Assembly: GCF_016907255.1 (NCBI RefSeq)
Contig: NZ_JAFBBQ010000001.1
Location: 930,001-994,000, forward strand
Reading direction: 5' to 3'
From: Microbacterium keratanolyticum
GTDB lineage: Bacteria > Actinomycetota > Actinomycetes > Actinomycetales > Microbacteriaceae
DNA length: 64,000 bases
Numbering within the stretch: position 1 is the first letter of the stretch; every line of letters begins with the position of its first letter. The notes under the pieces are model-generated. The model saw only the letters and a list, made by a program, of their open reading frames with translations. It did not search any database and was not told where the DNA came from. Made by a program: the position numbers and the translations under genes. Shown here in pieces: positions 32,633 through 42,402 of this stretch.

Positions 32633-33289
32633 TCAGATCGACCACATCGTGCGTGCGTTCAGCCTCTCGATGGCCTCTTGACGCCCGGACTCCAGATGGT
32701 CGATGACGAGCCCCCGCACCCGTTCGGTATCGCGCTGCTCGACGGCGGCGAAGATCGCCTCGTGCGCCTCGACCATGCCAGCCAGGTCTTCGTGGTGACC
32801 GAAGATCCAGCGCAGGCGTGGAGCCATTCCGGCGACCATCTCGTTGACCATGGCGTTTCCGGCCAGCCGCGTGACCAGGATGTGGAAGTCGGATGAGGCA
32901 CTCCACGCCGCCCGCAGATCGTCCGCTCCCACAGCCGCACGCTGCCGATCGATGACCTCGCGCAGCGCGGCAAGCCCCTCGGGCGTGTGCCGCTTGGCGG
33001 CGAGGACGAACGTCAGCGTCTCGATCGCCTCTCGCAGTTCCGCAAAGTCGTCGATGTCCTGCAGAGTGAACTGCCGCACGACCGCTCCCGAACGCGGCTT
33101 CGCGATCACCATCCCCTCCGCGGCGAGCTGCTTGATCGCCTCCCGCACCGGCAGACGGCTCACGTTCATCGCGGCGGCGATATCGCGTTCGACAAGGCGG
33201 GTCCCCGGTTCGCGGTCGCCGATGATGATCTCTTCCCGCAGCACGCGCGCGACGCGTACCGACTCCAGTTCTCCCTCGTACTCCCCCAT
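32633..33289 (-). CDS. GntR-family regulator with FCD domain
   Basis: The 218-residue protein has a winged helix-turn-helix (DREPGTRLVERDIAAAMNVS, RLPVREAIKQLAAEG) and an FCD domain with metal ligands in SDFHILVTRLAGN, EAHEAIF and DHLESGRQ. The ATG at 33289 follows a GACAAT hexamer by 6 nt. Its target is not evident; no divergent metabolic gene is adjacent. Confidence 0.9.
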   Translation of the reverse strand: MGEYEGELESVRVARVLREEIIIGDREPGTRLVERDIAAAMNVSRLPVREAIKQLAAEGMVIAKPRSGAVVRQFTLQDIDDFAELREAIETLTFVLAAKRHTPEGLAALREVIDRQRAAVGADDLRAAWSASSDFHILVTRLAGNAMVNEMVAGMAPRLRWIFGHHEDLAGMVEAHEAIFAAVEQRDTERVRGLVIDHLESGRQEAIERLNARTMWSI

Positions 33290-33348
33290 GCGCACATTGT
33301 CGCATCCGCCGCTCACATACCGAAGGGGTGCCCCGCAACGCAAGGAAA

Positions 33349-33389
33349 GGCGGATGCTGTCACCGAAACTTCCCGAGACAGCATCCGCC
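33349..33389 (-). terminator. terminator of the pntAB operon
   Basis: GGCGGATGCTGTC (33349-33361) pairs perfectly with GACAGCATCCGCC (33377-33389) over 13 bp around a 15-nt loop, and is followed on the minus strand by TTTCCTT. It lies 17 bp after the pntB stop. Confidence 0.85.
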
Positions 33390-33405
33390 CTTCATTCGAC
33401 GTTCA

Positions 33406-34815
33406 TCAAAGCGCGCGCAGGATGTCCTCCACCCGCTCCTTGGCATCTCCGAAGAGCATCTGCGCGTTGTCGCGGAAGAACAGAGGGTTCTGCACGCCGG
33501 CGTAGCCCGAGGCCATGGAGCGTTTGAACACGACGACGTTCTCCGCCTCCCACACCCGCAGCACTGGCATGCCTGCGATGGGGCTGCCCGGATCCTCCGC
33601 GGCGGCGGGATTGACGGTGTCGTTCGCGCCGATCACGAGAACGACACTGGTGGCGGCGAGATCGTCGTTCACCTCGTCCATCTCGAGCACGATGTCGTAC
33701 GGCACCTTCGCCTCCGCCAGCAGCACGTTCATGTGCCCCGGCAGACGGCCGGCGACAGGGTGGATGCCGAAGCGCACATCGACGCCGTGGTCGCGCAGAC
33801 GCGAGGTGAGCTCCGCAACCGGGTACTGCGCCTGCGCGACGGCCATGCCGTAGCCGGGGGTGATGACGACGCTCTTCGCCCCCTGCAGCATTCGCGCGAC
33901 CTCCTCAGCGTTCACCTCACGGTGCTCGCCATGCTCTTCCTCGTCGCCGCGGGTGGCGACGATCCCGAAGCCGCCCAGGATGACCGAGAAGAACGAGCGG
34001 TTCATCGCCTTGCACATGATGTACGACAGGTAGGCACCCGAGGATCCCACGAGCGCGCCCGTGACGATCAGCAGGTCGTTGTTGAGCAGGAAGCCGGCTG
34101 CGGCCGCCGCCCATCCGGAATAGCTGTTGAGCATCGAGACGACCACCGGCATGTCGCCGCCGCCGATGGATGCCACGAGGTGCCATCCGAGCGCCAGCGC
34201 GACCACGGTCACGGCGATCAGCAGCCAGAGCTGCGAATCGATGACGTACCAGACCGTGAGCACGAGGAACGCGGCGAGCGCGAGCACGTTCAGCACGTTC
34301 TTGCCCGGCAGCATGAGCGGCTTCGACGAGATCTTCGCCGACAGCTTCAGGTAGGCGACGATGGATCCTGTGAAGGTCACGGCGCCGATGAAGACGCCGA
34401 TGAAGACCTCCGCGTGGTGGATGTCGCTCAGGGCGCCCGTGAGCGCCGGCGGGTTGAGATGTCCGTTCCATCCGACGATGACCGCGGCGAGACCGACGAA
34501 GCTGTGCAGCAGCGCGATCAGTTCGGGCATCCCGGTCATCTCGACGACGCGGGCACGCCAGAGTCCGATCGCCGCACCGACGATGACGGCGGCGAAGAGC
34601 AGGACGATGCCGGTCGTGGCCGCAGGGTCACCCCAGGCGCCGCTGATCGAGACGCCGACGGTCGCGATCAGGGCGATGGCCATGCCGATGATGCCGTAGG
34701 TGACGCCCGCGCGCGAGGTCTCGTGCTTGCTGAGACCGGCGAGGCTGAGGATGAAGAGCAGTGCGGCGACGATGTAGGCCGCGCCGACGAGGGCTTCCGC
34801 AGAGAAGAGATTCAT
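33406..34815 (-). CDS. pntB: NAD(P) transhydrogenase subunit beta
   Basis: The 469-residue protein has eight or nine membrane helices (residues 1-260) followed by the NADP(H)-binding domain III with [18 protein letters not shown] and [21 protein letters not shown]. With PntA it couples hydride transfer between NADH and NADP+ to proton entry, supplying NADPH. It follows pntA by 17 bp in one operon. Confidence 0.96.
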   Translation of the reverse strand: MNLFSAEALVGAAYIVAALLFILSLAGLSKHETSRAGVTYGIIGMAIALIATVGVSISGAWGDPAATTGIVLLFAAVIVGAAIGLWRARVVEMTGMPELIALLHSFVGLAAVIVGWNGHLNPPALTGALSDIHHAEVFIGVFIGAVTFTGSIVAYLKLSAKISSKPLMLPGKNVLNVLALAAFLVLTVWYVIDSQLWLLIAVTVVALALGWHLVASIGGGDMPVVVSMLNSYSGWAAAAAGFLLNNDLLIVTGALVGSSGAYLSYIMCKAMNRSFFSVILGGFGIVATRGDEEEHGEHREVNAEEVARMLQGAKSVVITPGYGMAVAQAQYPVAELTSRLRDHGVDVRFGIHPVAGRLPGHMNVLLAEAKVPYDIVLEMDEVNDDLAATSVVLVIGANDTVNPAAAEDPGSPIAGMPVLRVWEAENVVVFKRSMASGYAGVQNPLFFRDNAQMLFGDAKERVEDILRAL

Positions 34816-34832
34816 TGTGGTTCGGTCTTCCT

Positions 34833-36380
34833 CTACTTGCCCGCAGGGCTCGAGCCCTTGGAGAACATGGCCAGCATCCGCTTGGTCACCGCGAAGCCAC
34901 CGAAGATGTTGATGCTCGCGACCAGCACGGCGATCGCCGCGAGGATCTGCACGAGAAGGTTCGGCTGTGTGATCTGCAGGAGCGCACCGACCACGATGAT
35001 GCCGCTGATCGCGTTGGTGACGCTCATGAGCGGTGTGTGCAGCGCGTGCGCGACCTTGCCGATCACGTAGAACCCGATCACGACCGAGAGCATCAACACG
35101 GTGAGGTGCTGCGGCAGAGGGTCGGGTGCGAAGAGGTTCACCAGGAACAGCGCGACGATGCCGGCAGCGAACCAGGCGACCTTGGCGCCACGGCTGATGC
35201 CCTTCTTGGGCTCGGGCACCGGGATGGATGCTGCCGGCGCAGCCTTCGGCGCGGCCGATACCGTCACCGGGGGCGGCGGCCAGGTGCTCGACCCATCGCG
35301 CACCACCGTCGCGGAACGCTGCACGACGTCATCGAAGTCGAGGACGAGCTGGCCGTCCTTGCCCGGCGTGAGCAGGGACATCAGATTGACGAGATTCGTG
35401 CCGTAGAGCTGCGAGGCCTGCGCGGGAAGACGCGAAGCGAGGTCGCTGTACCCGAGGATCGTCACGCCGTTCGCGGTGACGACCTTCTCACCCGAGATCG
35501 AGCCGGCGACGTTTCCGCCCTGTGCGGCCGCCATGTCGACGATGACGCTGCCCGACTTCATGCTCGCAACATCCGCCTCGGTGATGAGACGCGGTGCCGC
35601 TCGGCCGGGGATCTGCGCCGTCGTGATGATGATGTCCACGTCGCGCGCCTGCTCGGAGTAGATCTCCGCGGCGCGGCGGTCGTAGGCCTCACTCGTCGCC
35701 TTGGCGTAGCCGTCGGTGGACTCATCGACCTGCACATCGACGGTCAGGTACTCACCGCCGATCGATCGCACCTGGTCGGCGACCTCGGGGCGCGGGTCGG
35801 TGGCACGCACGATCGCGCCGAGACTCGAGGCGGCGCCGACCGCCGCGAGCCCTGCCACGCCGGCTCCCGCGACGAGCACCTTGGCAGGCGGGACCTTTCC
35901 GGCCGCGGTGACCTGTCCGGTGAAGAAGCGACCGAACTCGTGCGCGGCCTCGATCACGGCGCGATAGCCGGCGATGTTCGCCATCGAGGAAAGGACGTCC
36001 ATCGACTGCGCTCGCGAGATGCGCGGCACGGCATCGAGAGCGATCGCGGTGATGCCGCGCTGCGAGAGGGCTTCGATGAGGTCCGGACGCAGGTTCGGGC
36101 TGAGCATGCTCACGAGGGTGGCGCCATCACTCAGCATCGCGATCTCCGCCGCCGTCGGCGGGTTGACCTTCAGCACCACATCGGCCGCCCATGCGGTGTC
36201 GCGGTCGACGATGCGCGCTCCGGCCTCGGTGAACGAGGCGTCGCTGAACGATGCCGTCTCTCCTGCGCCGTATTCGACGACCACGTCATATCCGAGCCCG
36301 ATGAGCTTTCCCACCGTCGTCGGAGTCGCGGCGACGCGTGTTTCGCGATCACCCTCGACCACGATTCCCATCACTGTCAT
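34833..36380 (-). CDS. pntA: NAD(P) transhydrogenase subunit alpha
   Basis: The 515-residue protein is the fused PntA form: NAD-binding domain I ([41 protein letters not shown]) and, after a proline-rich linker near residue 390, a membrane part with about four helices. Partner of PntB directly downstream. A GGGAGC ribosome-binding site precedes the ATG. The upstream 230 bp contain a TTTCCG...CGGAAA dyad at about 36475-36495. Confidence 0.95.
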   Translation of the reverse strand: MTVMGIVVEGDRETRVAATPTTVGKLIGLGYDVVVEYGAGETASFSDASFTEAGARIVDRDTAWAADVVLKVNPPTAAEIAMLSDGATLVSMLSPNLRPDLIEALSQRGITAIALDAVPRISRAQSMDVLSSMANIAGYRAVIEAAHEFGRFFTGQVTAAGKVPPAKVLVAGAGVAGLAAVGAASSLGAIVRATDPRPEVADQVRSIGGEYLTVDVQVDESTDGYAKATSEAYDRRAAEIYSEQARDVDIIITTAQIPGRAAPRLITEADVASMKSGSVIVDMAAAQGGNVAGSISGEKVVTANGVTILGYSDLASRLPAQASQLYGTNLVNLMSLLTPGKDGQLVLDFDDVVQRSATVVRDGSSTWPPPPVTVSAAPKAAPAASIPVPEPKKGISRGAKVAWFAAGIVALFLVNLFAPDPLPQHLTVLMLSVVIGFYVIGKVAHALHTPLMSVTNAISGIIVVGALLQITQPNLLVQILAAIAVLVASINIFGGFAVTKRMLAMFSKGSSPAGK

Positions 36381-36548
36381 GCAAGTGCTCCCTCATAGCG
36401 ACCCCCGGCAGGATGCGCGGAGATCCGATCAAACAGCCTCATAGTGGCGGACGGAACGACCTGAAATCGAGATATTTCCGGCAGATCTTCGGAAAGAATC
36501 ACTCTTTCTTACGCGTGCGCAAGGACTGTCACGCGATCCGTCGCCCAT

Positions 36549-36599
36549 GCAGACGAGGATGGCCGCCCCGGAACATCCGGAGCGGCCATCCTCGTCTGC
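36549..36599 (-). terminator. long hairpin after the 55-residue membrane protein
   Basis: GCAGACGAGGATGGCCGC (36549-36566) and its exact complement (36582-36599) form an 18-bp perfect stem, with CCGG...CCGG able to pair inside the 15-nt loop. It lies 14 bp after the small membrane protein's stop. There is no U tract. Confidence 0.75.
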
Positions 36600-36613
36600 G
36601 ATGGTGACGGGCG

Positions 36614-36781
36614 TCAACGCGTGGTGTTGCGCCCCGAGATTGAGCGGATCAGCCAGGCGATGACCGCGATGGCCAGCAGCACAAGGCCGACCCAGAGCAG
36701 GAAGTTGAGCGACTGCACCAAGCCACCAGTGATCGCCAGGATCACTGCGATCACGACGACGACGACCAAGAGAATGTTCAT
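36614..36781 (-). CDS. 55-residue two-helix membrane protein
   Basis: The product MNILLVVVVVIAVILAITGG continues with a second helix (FLLWVGLVLLAIAVIAWLIR) and a short basic tail. AAAGGA lies 8 nt before the ATG. Such tiny hydrophobic proteins are common in Microbacteriaceae, often near stress genes; function unknown. It is preceded by a promoter of the CAACCCCCT type (36829-36867), the same as four other transcripts in this island. Confidence 0.85.
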   Translation of the reverse strand: MNILLVVVVVIAVILAITGGLVQSLNFLLWVGLVLLAIAVIAWLIRSISGRNTTR

Positions 36782-36828
36782 CTGCGTTCCTTTCGTCTCG
36801 GCACTGTTGCACCGTGAGGGAGATACCG

Positions 36829-36867
36829 ACTATAGGGATCGCGATATCGCCCCAAAAGGGGGTTGAC
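36829..36867 (-). promoter_or_regulatory. CAACCCCCT-type promoter for the small membrane protein
   Basis: On the minus strand GTCAACCCCCT is followed after 22 nt by TATAGT. The predicted start is about 40 nt before the ATG. Same spacing as at 43775, 45864 and 45965. Confidence 0.6.
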
Positions 36868-36933
36868 AGCAGCGGCCATCGTGCGCGAACGTCGCGGCAC
36901 ATGCAGCATCCGAGCGAGAGTGCGAGGCGGACG

Positions 36934-38016
36934 ATGGTGAGATTCGGCGTCGAAGAGGAGTTCATGGTGCTCGATCGGCGCACACTGGCGCCCGCACCGA
37001 GGGGCATGGCCGCTCGCGCCGCACTGCACAGCGAAGCTGTGCGCACACATCAGGCGGATGCGCCCGTCGGCGGCGACTCCGAAGCGGAATTCCTGGACTG
37101 CCAGGTCGAGATCTCCACGACGCCCGCAACGACCCTGGCCGACGCAGCACTCGAGCTCCGCGGGTTCCGTCGGGCTCTGGGCGAGTTCGCCAGAGGAGCC
37201 GATGCGCTCATCTGCAGCGCGGGCACCCCCTATGGATCTCCGCGCTCTACCGCTGTCACGCCCAAAGAGCGTTACCGCGTGATCGCAGACCTCATGGGCG
37301 GCCTGACCCAGGAGCACTTCGTGAACGGACTCCATGTGCATACCGAGGTCACAGGCGCCGAGGATCGGATCAGGGCGCTCAATGCCCTGCGCCCCTGGCT
37401 GCCTGTGCTTCTGGCGCTGACCGCGAACTCGCCGTTCTGGCGGCATCAGCCCTCCGGGTTCGCCAGCTGGCGCAGCATTCTGCTGCGCAGACTCTCAACT
37501 ATGTGGTGTCCGCCGCTCTTCGCCGACGCCGACGACTACGAGCGGCGCATCGATCGCCTGGTGGCGACGGGCGCTGCCATCGACCGCGGCTCGATCGCGT
37601 GGGCGGCGCGCGTCTCGGACAACTACCCCACGGTCGAGGTGCGTGTGTTCGACGCGCAGCTGACGACGGAGGACTCACTCTTCGCGGCGGCGCTCACCCG
37701 CGCACTCGTGACCGAGCCTCCGACGGCCATCGCGCTCGAGTCCGAGGCCATCGATGCGTCGTTCTGGATGGCGGCGCGCGCCGGCATGCAGGCGCGACTC
37801 GTCGATCCGCGCACAGGTGAGGTCGCCCCCGCGACGTCGATCGCGGAGGGGCTCGTGCGGGCACTGCGCAACAGTCTCGACGCGCATGGTGACCTCGAGG
37901 TCGTGCACGCTCGATTCGGCGCGATCCAGGCTCACGGAACCGGCGCGGACATCCAGTTGCGCGCGCTCGAAGAGGAGGGCATCGCCGGGCTCCGGCGTTT
38001 GTTCACCGCGCACTGA
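36934..38016 (+). CDS. ybdK: glutamate--cysteine ligase type 2 (YbdK-like carboxylate-amine ligase)
   Basis: The 360-residue protein starts RFGVEEEFMVLD and contains the GCS2 signatures DCQVEISTTPATTLADA, NGLHVHTEV and NYPTVEVRVFDAQ. Family members ligate glutamate and cysteine weakly in vitro; in actinobacteria they may serve other carboxylate-amine ligations. The ATG at 36934 has GAGGCGG upstream and places the conserved GVEEEF at residue 5, as in the family; the open frame upstream is not needed. Confidence 0.88.
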   Translation: MVRFGVEEEFMVLDRRTLAPAPRGMAARAALHSEAVRTHQADAPVGGDSEAEFLDCQVEISTTPATTLADAALELRGFRRALGEFARGADALICSAGTPYGSPRSTAVTPKERYRVIADLMGGLTQEHFVNGLHVHTEVTGAEDRIRALNALRPWLPVLLALTANSPFWRHQPSGFASWRSILLRRLSTMWCPPLFADADDYERRIDRLVATGAAIDRGSIAWAARVSDNYPTVEVRVFDAQLTTEDSLFAAALTRALVTEPPTAIALESEAIDASFWMAARAGMQARLVDPRTGEVAPATSIAEGLVRALRNSLDAHGDLEVVHARFGAIQAHGTGADIQLRALEEEGIAGLRRLFTAH

Positions 38017-38068
38017 GCGGCCACCGCTCGCGGACCCATCGACAACCGGGCTCACGGGCGCGCACAAT

Positions 38069-39748
38069 ATGACGGTGGGCACACGCAGAGCGGGACTCGA
38101 CACCAGCCATCGCGCACGTCCGGCTCTCGTCGGAGTGCTGGCCATCGCGCTGATCGGCGGGGCGACCGGATGCACATTCGGCGCAGCATCCGCCTCTCCG
38201 GCGACGATCGCCATCACCACCGGCGACGTACCCAGCCAGGACGTCGTCGCGCTGCCGGTCGACCGCGACGACGCCATCGCGGCAGCGCTGGAGCAGCTGC
38301 CCGCGCTCGTCGAAGACGGCATGAAACGCACGGGTGTTCCCGGGGCCAGTGTGGCCGTCGTCTCGAAGGGCGAGACGATCTACGAGGGTGCGTTCGGTGT
38401 GCGCGACAACACGACGGATGACCCCGTCGACACCGAAACGCTGTTCATGATCGCCTCGCTGTCGAAGCCACTCTCGGGAACGATCATCGCCAAGGCCATC
38501 ACCGAGGACGAGAACCTGTCGTGGCAGACGCCGGTCTCAGAGCTCATGCCCGACTTCGCGATGAACGATCCGTACGTCACCGAGAACGCGCAGATCGGAG
38601 ACTACTTCGCGCACCGTTCGGGGATCCCCACCGGTGGCGGGGACGACCTGGAGGACCTCGGGTTCGACCGCGAATACATCCTCGATCACCTGCGGTACAT
38701 CCCGCTCGCGCCGTTCCGGATCACGTATCAGTATTCGAATTTCGGCCTCACCACCGGCGCCGAGGCGGTTGCCTTCTCGCGAGGTGAGACCTGGGAGGAG
38801 ACGGCGCAGGAACTGCTGTTCGACCCGCTCGACATGACGTCGACCACCGCCTCGCACGAGGTCTTCCTCCAGACGGAGAACAGGGCCGTGCAGCACGCGC
38901 GCATCGGCGAGGATGACTTCCAGCCGCTCTTCGACCGCAATCCCGACGCGGAGGCACCCGCAGGGGGTGTGGCCTCGACCGCAGGCGACATCGCGAAATG
39001 GATGGCGCTCGTGCTCGCCGACGGGGAACTCGACGGCGCGCCATTCATCGATCCCGCGCCGTTCACCCAGACGTTCTCGGCGCAGATCGTCAGCTCGCAC
39101 AACAGCACTCTCGAAGAGCGCCCCAGCCACTACGGGTTCGGCATCAACGTCGGCTCGGGTGCCGGCGGGCGCGTCACCCTCAGCCACTCGGGCGCTTTCG
39201 GCCTCGGCACCGCGACAGGTGCGACGATGGTCCCCGACCTCGATCTCGGCATCGTGGTGCTCACCAACGGCGCACCGATCGGCCTGCCCGAGGCCATCAC
39301 GCAGTCCTTCGTCGAGACGGTCATGTACGGGGCTCCCGCACGCGACTGGGTCGACGTCATGAGCGGCTTCTTCGCGAACTACAACGCACCGGCGGGCGAC
39401 CTCGCCGGCGAAGAGCCTCCCGCGGATGCGGCGCCGCAGGGGCCCGCATCCGATTACGTCGGCACCTATGCGAGCGACTACTTCGGCACCTTCACCGTGA
39501 CCGACACCGGCGGGGCGCTCCAGGGAGCGCTGGGGCCGGACGGCGGCTACACGTTCACACTGGATCCCTGGGACGGCGACACCCTGTCGTTCGCGCCCGT
39601 CGGGGAGAACACGCTGCCCGGATCCCTCTCATCGGCGGTGTTCACGCGTGAGGGCGGAGCGATCACCGGGGTGACCCTCACGGTGTTCAACAAGTTCGAG
39701 CACGTCGAGGAGCCCTCCGGCCTGGGAGTCTTCACCCGCGTCGGCTGA
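38069..39748 (+). CDS. beta-lactamase-family serine hydrolase lipoprotein
   Basis: The 559-residue protein has a lipoprotein signal with lipobox GATGC (Cys35) and a class C beta-lactamase-like domain: SLSK (Ser-x-x-Lys) in MIASLSKPLSG, Tyr-x-Asn in YQYSNFG, and HSG in LSHSGAFG. The C-terminal part (about 455-559) is a lipocalin-like beta domain (YVGTYASDYFGTFTVTD). It acts at the outer face of the membrane as an esterase or peptidase; true beta-lactamase activity is unlikely. It is 52 bp downstream of the ligase and may be co-transcribed. Confidence 0.88.
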   Translation: MTVGTRRAGLDTSHRARPALVGVLAIALIGGATGCTFGAASASPATIAITTGDVPSQDVVALPVDRDDAIAAALEQLPALVEDGMKRTGVPGASVAVVSKGETIYEGAFGVRDNTTDDPVDTETLFMIASLSKPLSGTIIAKAITEDENLSWQTPVSELMPDFAMNDPYVTENAQIGDYFAHRSGIPTGGGDDLEDLGFDREYILDHLRYIPLAPFRITYQYSNFGLTTGAEAVAFSRGETWEETAQELLFDPLDMTSTTASHEVFLQTENRAVQHARIGEDDFQPLFDRNPDAEAPAGGVASTAGDIAKWMALVLADGELDGAPFIDPAPFTQTFSAQIVSSHNSTLEERPSHYGFGINVGSGAGGRVTLSHSGAFGLGTATGATMVPDLDLGIVVLTNGAPIGLPEAITQSFVETVMYGAPARDWVDVMSGFFANYNAPAGDLAGEEPPADAAPQGPASDYVGTYASDYFGTFTVTDTGGALQGALGPDGGYTFTLDPWDGDTLSFAPVGENTLPGSLSSAVFTREGGAITGVTLTVFNKFEHVEEPSGLGVFTRVG

Positions 39749-39757
39749 GCGCGTCCC

Positions 39758-40642
39758 TCACAGGGCCTTCCCGCCCGTGACGGGGAGCACCGCACCGGAG
39801 GTGTACGTCGCCTCATCCGATGCGAGATAGACGTATGCCCCCGCGAGCTCTGCGGGCTGCCCCGCGCGCCCCAGCGGCGCATCCTGTCCGAAGGTGCGCA
39901 CCCGCTCTTCACCCCACCCGGTGGCGGGGATGAGAGGCGTCCAGATGGGGCCGGGCGCGACCGCGTTGACGCGGATGCCGCGCGGCCCTGCCTCTTCGGC
40001 GAGCGCCTTGACGAACGCCACCTGGGCCGCTTTCGTCATCGCGTAGTCGATAAGTCCCGGTGAGGGGTTGTAGGCCTGAATCGAGGCCGTGACGATGATG
40101 CTGCTGCCCGGTTCGAGGGTCGGATACGCTGCACGAGCGGTGAAGAGCATCCCCGCGAGGTTCGTGTCGAACACACGACGCATCTTCTCCGTGTCAAGCG
40201 ACTCGAAGCCGGCGACATCATGCTGGTAACCCGCATTGAGGACGAGGGTGTCGAGCCCGCCGAGCGCCTCGCGTGTCTTCTCGACGATCGAGGTCGCGAA
40301 GGCCTCGTCACGCAGATCTCCCGCGAGACTGACCCCGGTTCGGCCTGCGGCGCGCACCTGGTCGAGAGTGACGTCCGCATCGTCCTGCTCCTCGTCCTGA
40401 TGAACGATCGCCACGTCCGCGCCCTCGCGTGCGAAGGCGATCGCCACGGCGCGTCCGATGCCCGAGTCGCCTCCGGTGATGAGGGCGCGACGGCCATCGA
40501 GACGACCGCTTCCGCGATACGTCTCCTCGCCATGATCCGGCGTCGGATTCATCGGCTCGGTCTTGCCCGGCTGGTGCTGGGTTTGAGCGGGGAACTCCGC
40601 GGAGCGGTGGACGGTGCGGGGATCGGTCAGCGAGTCAGTCAT
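39758..40642 (-). CDS. SDR-family oxidoreductase, general-stress (YdaD/YghA) type
   Basis: The 294-residue protein has the long N-terminal segment (about 40 residues with PGKTEPMNPTPDHGEETYRG) before the Rossmann motif LITGGDSGIGRAVA that marks YghA/YdaD/GSP39-type SDRs. Catalytic residues follow in TASIQAYNP and YAMTK; the C-terminus ends in TGGKAL. In Bacillus the homologue is a sigma-B general stress protein. Its promoter region carries the shared CAACCCCCT element. The ATG at 40642 follows GGAGG. Confidence 0.9.
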   Translation of the reverse strand: MTDSLTDPRTVHRSAEFPAQTQHQPGKTEPMNPTPDHGEETYRGSGRLDGRRALITGGDSGIGRAVAIAFAREGADVAIVHQDEEQDDADVTLDQVRAAGRTGVSLAGDLRDEAFATSIVEKTREALGGLDTLVLNAGYQHDVAGFESLDTEKMRRVFDTNLAGMLFTARAAYPTLEPGSSIIVTASIQAYNPSPGLIDYAMTKAAQVAFVKALAEEAGPRGIRVNAVAPGPIWTPLIPATGWGEERVRTFGQDAPLGRAGQPAELAGAYVYLASDEATYTSGAVLPVTGGKAL

Positions 40643-40675
40643 GATGAGGTCCTCCGTTTCGATGTGGAGATCCCC

Positions 40676-40714
40676 ACCCTGCCCGCGCTCGTTCGACACC
40701 GACAGGGGGTTGAC
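40676..40714 (-). promoter_or_regulatory. CAACCCCCT-type promoter for the stress SDR
   Basis: GTCAACCCCCT directly follows the TGA of the DUF7882 gene and is followed after 22 nt by CAGGGT, a poor -10 that keeps the A and final T at the same positions as the other four sites. Confidence 0.45.
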
Positions 40715-41065
40715 TCAGCTCAGAAACGGTACGACGTTCGATCCGGTCGCCGCCTCATCGACGTCGTTCTCCGTGGGTTCGGGAACGAGATAGAGGCCCG
40801 TCGGGGCGTTGGCCGTGAACGCGAGGGCTTCGATCCATGCCCGGTTGATCGACGGCTGCCTGCTGCCGTAGTACTTGAAGACGAGCGAGCTGTTCGCATG
40901 AACCCACACGGTCGTACGTCCGCCGCCGACACTGCTGTCTTCCTTCCAGCTGAAGGAGAACGGCTCACCGCGACGGAGCTTGGCCGTGATCACGTGCTGG
41001 AGGTGCGTGAGCGCACGGTCTTCGATCTCGGTCTTCACGCTGCCGTTGTAGATGAACTTGCCCAC
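40715..41065 (-). CDS. DUF7882-like protein (paralogue A)
   Basis: The 116-residue product (KFIYNGSVKTEIEDRALTHL, then VITAKLRRGEPFSFSWKED, TTVWVHANSSLVFKYYGSRQ) belongs to a family of small actinobacterial proteins often mislabelled ATP-dependent DNA ligase and now listed, from memory, as DUF7882. It has no ligase motif. The start is a GTG at 41065 with GGAGACGG upstream. It is homologous to, and divergent from, the gene at 41130. Confidence 0.75.
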   Translation of the reverse strand: MGKFIYNGSVKTEIEDRALTHLQHVITAKLRRGEPFSFSWKEDSSVGGGRTTVWVHANSSLVFKYYGSRQPSINRAWIEALAFTANAPTGLYLVPEPTENDVDEAATGSNVVPFLS

Positions 41066-41129
41066 GGGCCGTCTCCTCACCGCGCCACACGCGCTATCGA
41101 ACTTGATCGGGTGTGAGTAGCCTAGCCAC

Positions 41130-41444
41130 ATGGGAACGCTCTACTACGGAAGTGCGGCGGAGCCGATCCATATCGAAGATCGCGCACTGGCACACCTCAA
41201 GGTCGTCATCGCGACCAAGCTTCGGCGCAACGAGTGCTTCACCCTATCGTGGGTGCACCCGGAGGGCGACGCTCCCGGACGTTCGACGCTGTGGCTGCAC
41301 CCGGCGATTCCGCTCCGTTTTGTCTTCGACTCCGCCGAGCCGGACGAGATCCAGGCAGAGTGGATCCTCGCGCTGGCGAACTCGGCCAACGCCAATGGTG
41401 GCATCACGCTCATTCCGGAGTTGATCACACCCACGGCCGAGTAG
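41130..41444 (+). CDS. DUF7882-like protein (paralogue B)
   Basis: The 104-residue product shares IEDRALAHLKVVIATKLRRN and the TLSW...STLWLHPAIPLRF pattern with its divergent neighbour, but lacks the C-terminal acidic extension. The ATG at 41130 is exactly 6 nt after TAGCCT (leaderless). Function unknown; the two copies probably arose by duplication with inversion. Confidence 0.75.
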   Translation: MGTLYYGSAAEPIHIEDRALAHLKVVIATKLRRNECFTLSWVHPEGDAPGRSTLWLHPAIPLRFVFDSAEPDEIQAEWILALANSANANGGITLIPELITPTAE

Positions 41445-41451
41445 CCGCGGC

Positions 41452-42402
41452 TCAGGGGTCGTCGCCGTCTCGGCGAGCCTGCTGGGCACCACCGAGCCAC
41501 CCGAGATGCACGAACCACATCGCCAGAGCGATATCGGCGACCACCATCGCGATCACGACGACGATCCATCCGAACTCCCATTGGAACGGCGGAAGATTGT
41601 CGAAGTTCATTCCGTAGATTCCGGCGATCACCGTCGGGACGGCGAGGAGCGCCGCGAACGCGGAGATCGTCCGCATGTCCTGGTTCTGCCGCGTCGCGAC
41701 ATTGCTCTCATGGCTGGAGACGACGGCGTCCAGCGCCGAGTGCGCAGAATGCGCCAGCGTCGCGAGACCGTCGATCGTGCGATCGAGATACCCGAAGCGC
41801 TCCCGCAAGCCCGCATCACCGGCCATCACGAGATCGAGGGATGTCTGCGCGGAGCGCATGGCGTTCGCGAGACCGGTGATCGCCCGGTCGATGCGTCCGA
41901 TCCTTCGGCGCAGGTGGTAGATACGGCGATAGTCCTCCCGCACGGAGGAATCGAACACCTCCGCCTCGACCTCGTCGAGCTCGTGTTCGATCGCGGAGCC
42001 CGCATCGATGTAGTCGTCGACGATCTGGTGCAGCACCCGATAAACGCCCTCGCTGGGCGTGGTCACCTCGTGGTCGTGGAGCGCACGCGGCACATCCCGG
42101 AGCGCACCCTTCGGCCCGCTCTGCATGACGAGCAGTCGCGACGCGTCGAAGACGAAGGTGAGTTGGGGGTCAGCGCCGCTGCGTCCGGAACGCCGGTTGG
42201 TGGCATCCCACAGTGAGAGCGACAGGACGCCGCCGATGCTCTCGAACCGGGGTTCCTGCCTGCCCTGGCGGAGGTGCTCGACCATCAGCGGCTGCAGGTC
42301 CAGAGCGCGCGCCGCGTCCTCGATGCCCTCTCTCGAAGGGTTGTCGAGCAGCCAGACCCGTACGCCTTCGCGCGCGATCGTCAGTTCCCGCATCCCACTC
42401 AT
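41452..42402 (-). CDS. CorA-family metal-ion transporter
   Basis: The 316-residue protein has a large N-terminal cytosolic domain (about 1-250) and two C-terminal membrane helices, the first ending in the selectivity motif GIYGMNF. These pentameric channels carry magnesium, cobalt or zinc. The C-terminus ends in basic residues after the second helix. It overlaps the topoisomerase gene by 4 bp. Confidence 0.92.
   Translation of the reverse strand: MSGMRELTIAREGVRVWLLDNPSREGIEDAARALDLQPLMVEHLRQGRQEPRFESIGGVLSLSLWDATNRRSGRSGADPQLTFVFDASRLLVMQSGPKGALRDVPRALHDHEVTTPSEGVYRVLHQIVDDYIDAGSAIEHELDEVEAEVFDSSVREDYRRIYHLRRRIGRIDRAITGLANAMRSAQTSLDLVMAGDAGLRERFGYLDRTIDGLATLAHSAHSALDAVVSSHESNVATRQNQDMRTISAFAALLAVPTVIAGIYGMNFDNLPPFQWEFGWIVVVIAMVVADIALAMWFVHLGWLGGAQQARRDGDDP

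Noticed and set aside
33328..36398. Long plus-strand frames opposite pntB and pntA
   Set aside because: Antisense shadows; the transhydrogenase subunits are certain on the minus strand.
36934..38016. Start codon at 36814 or 36901 for the glutamate-cysteine ligase
   Set aside because: These would add residues before the conserved N-terminal GVEEEF and place the start next to the divergent promoter; the ATG at 36934 with GAGGCGG fits family length.
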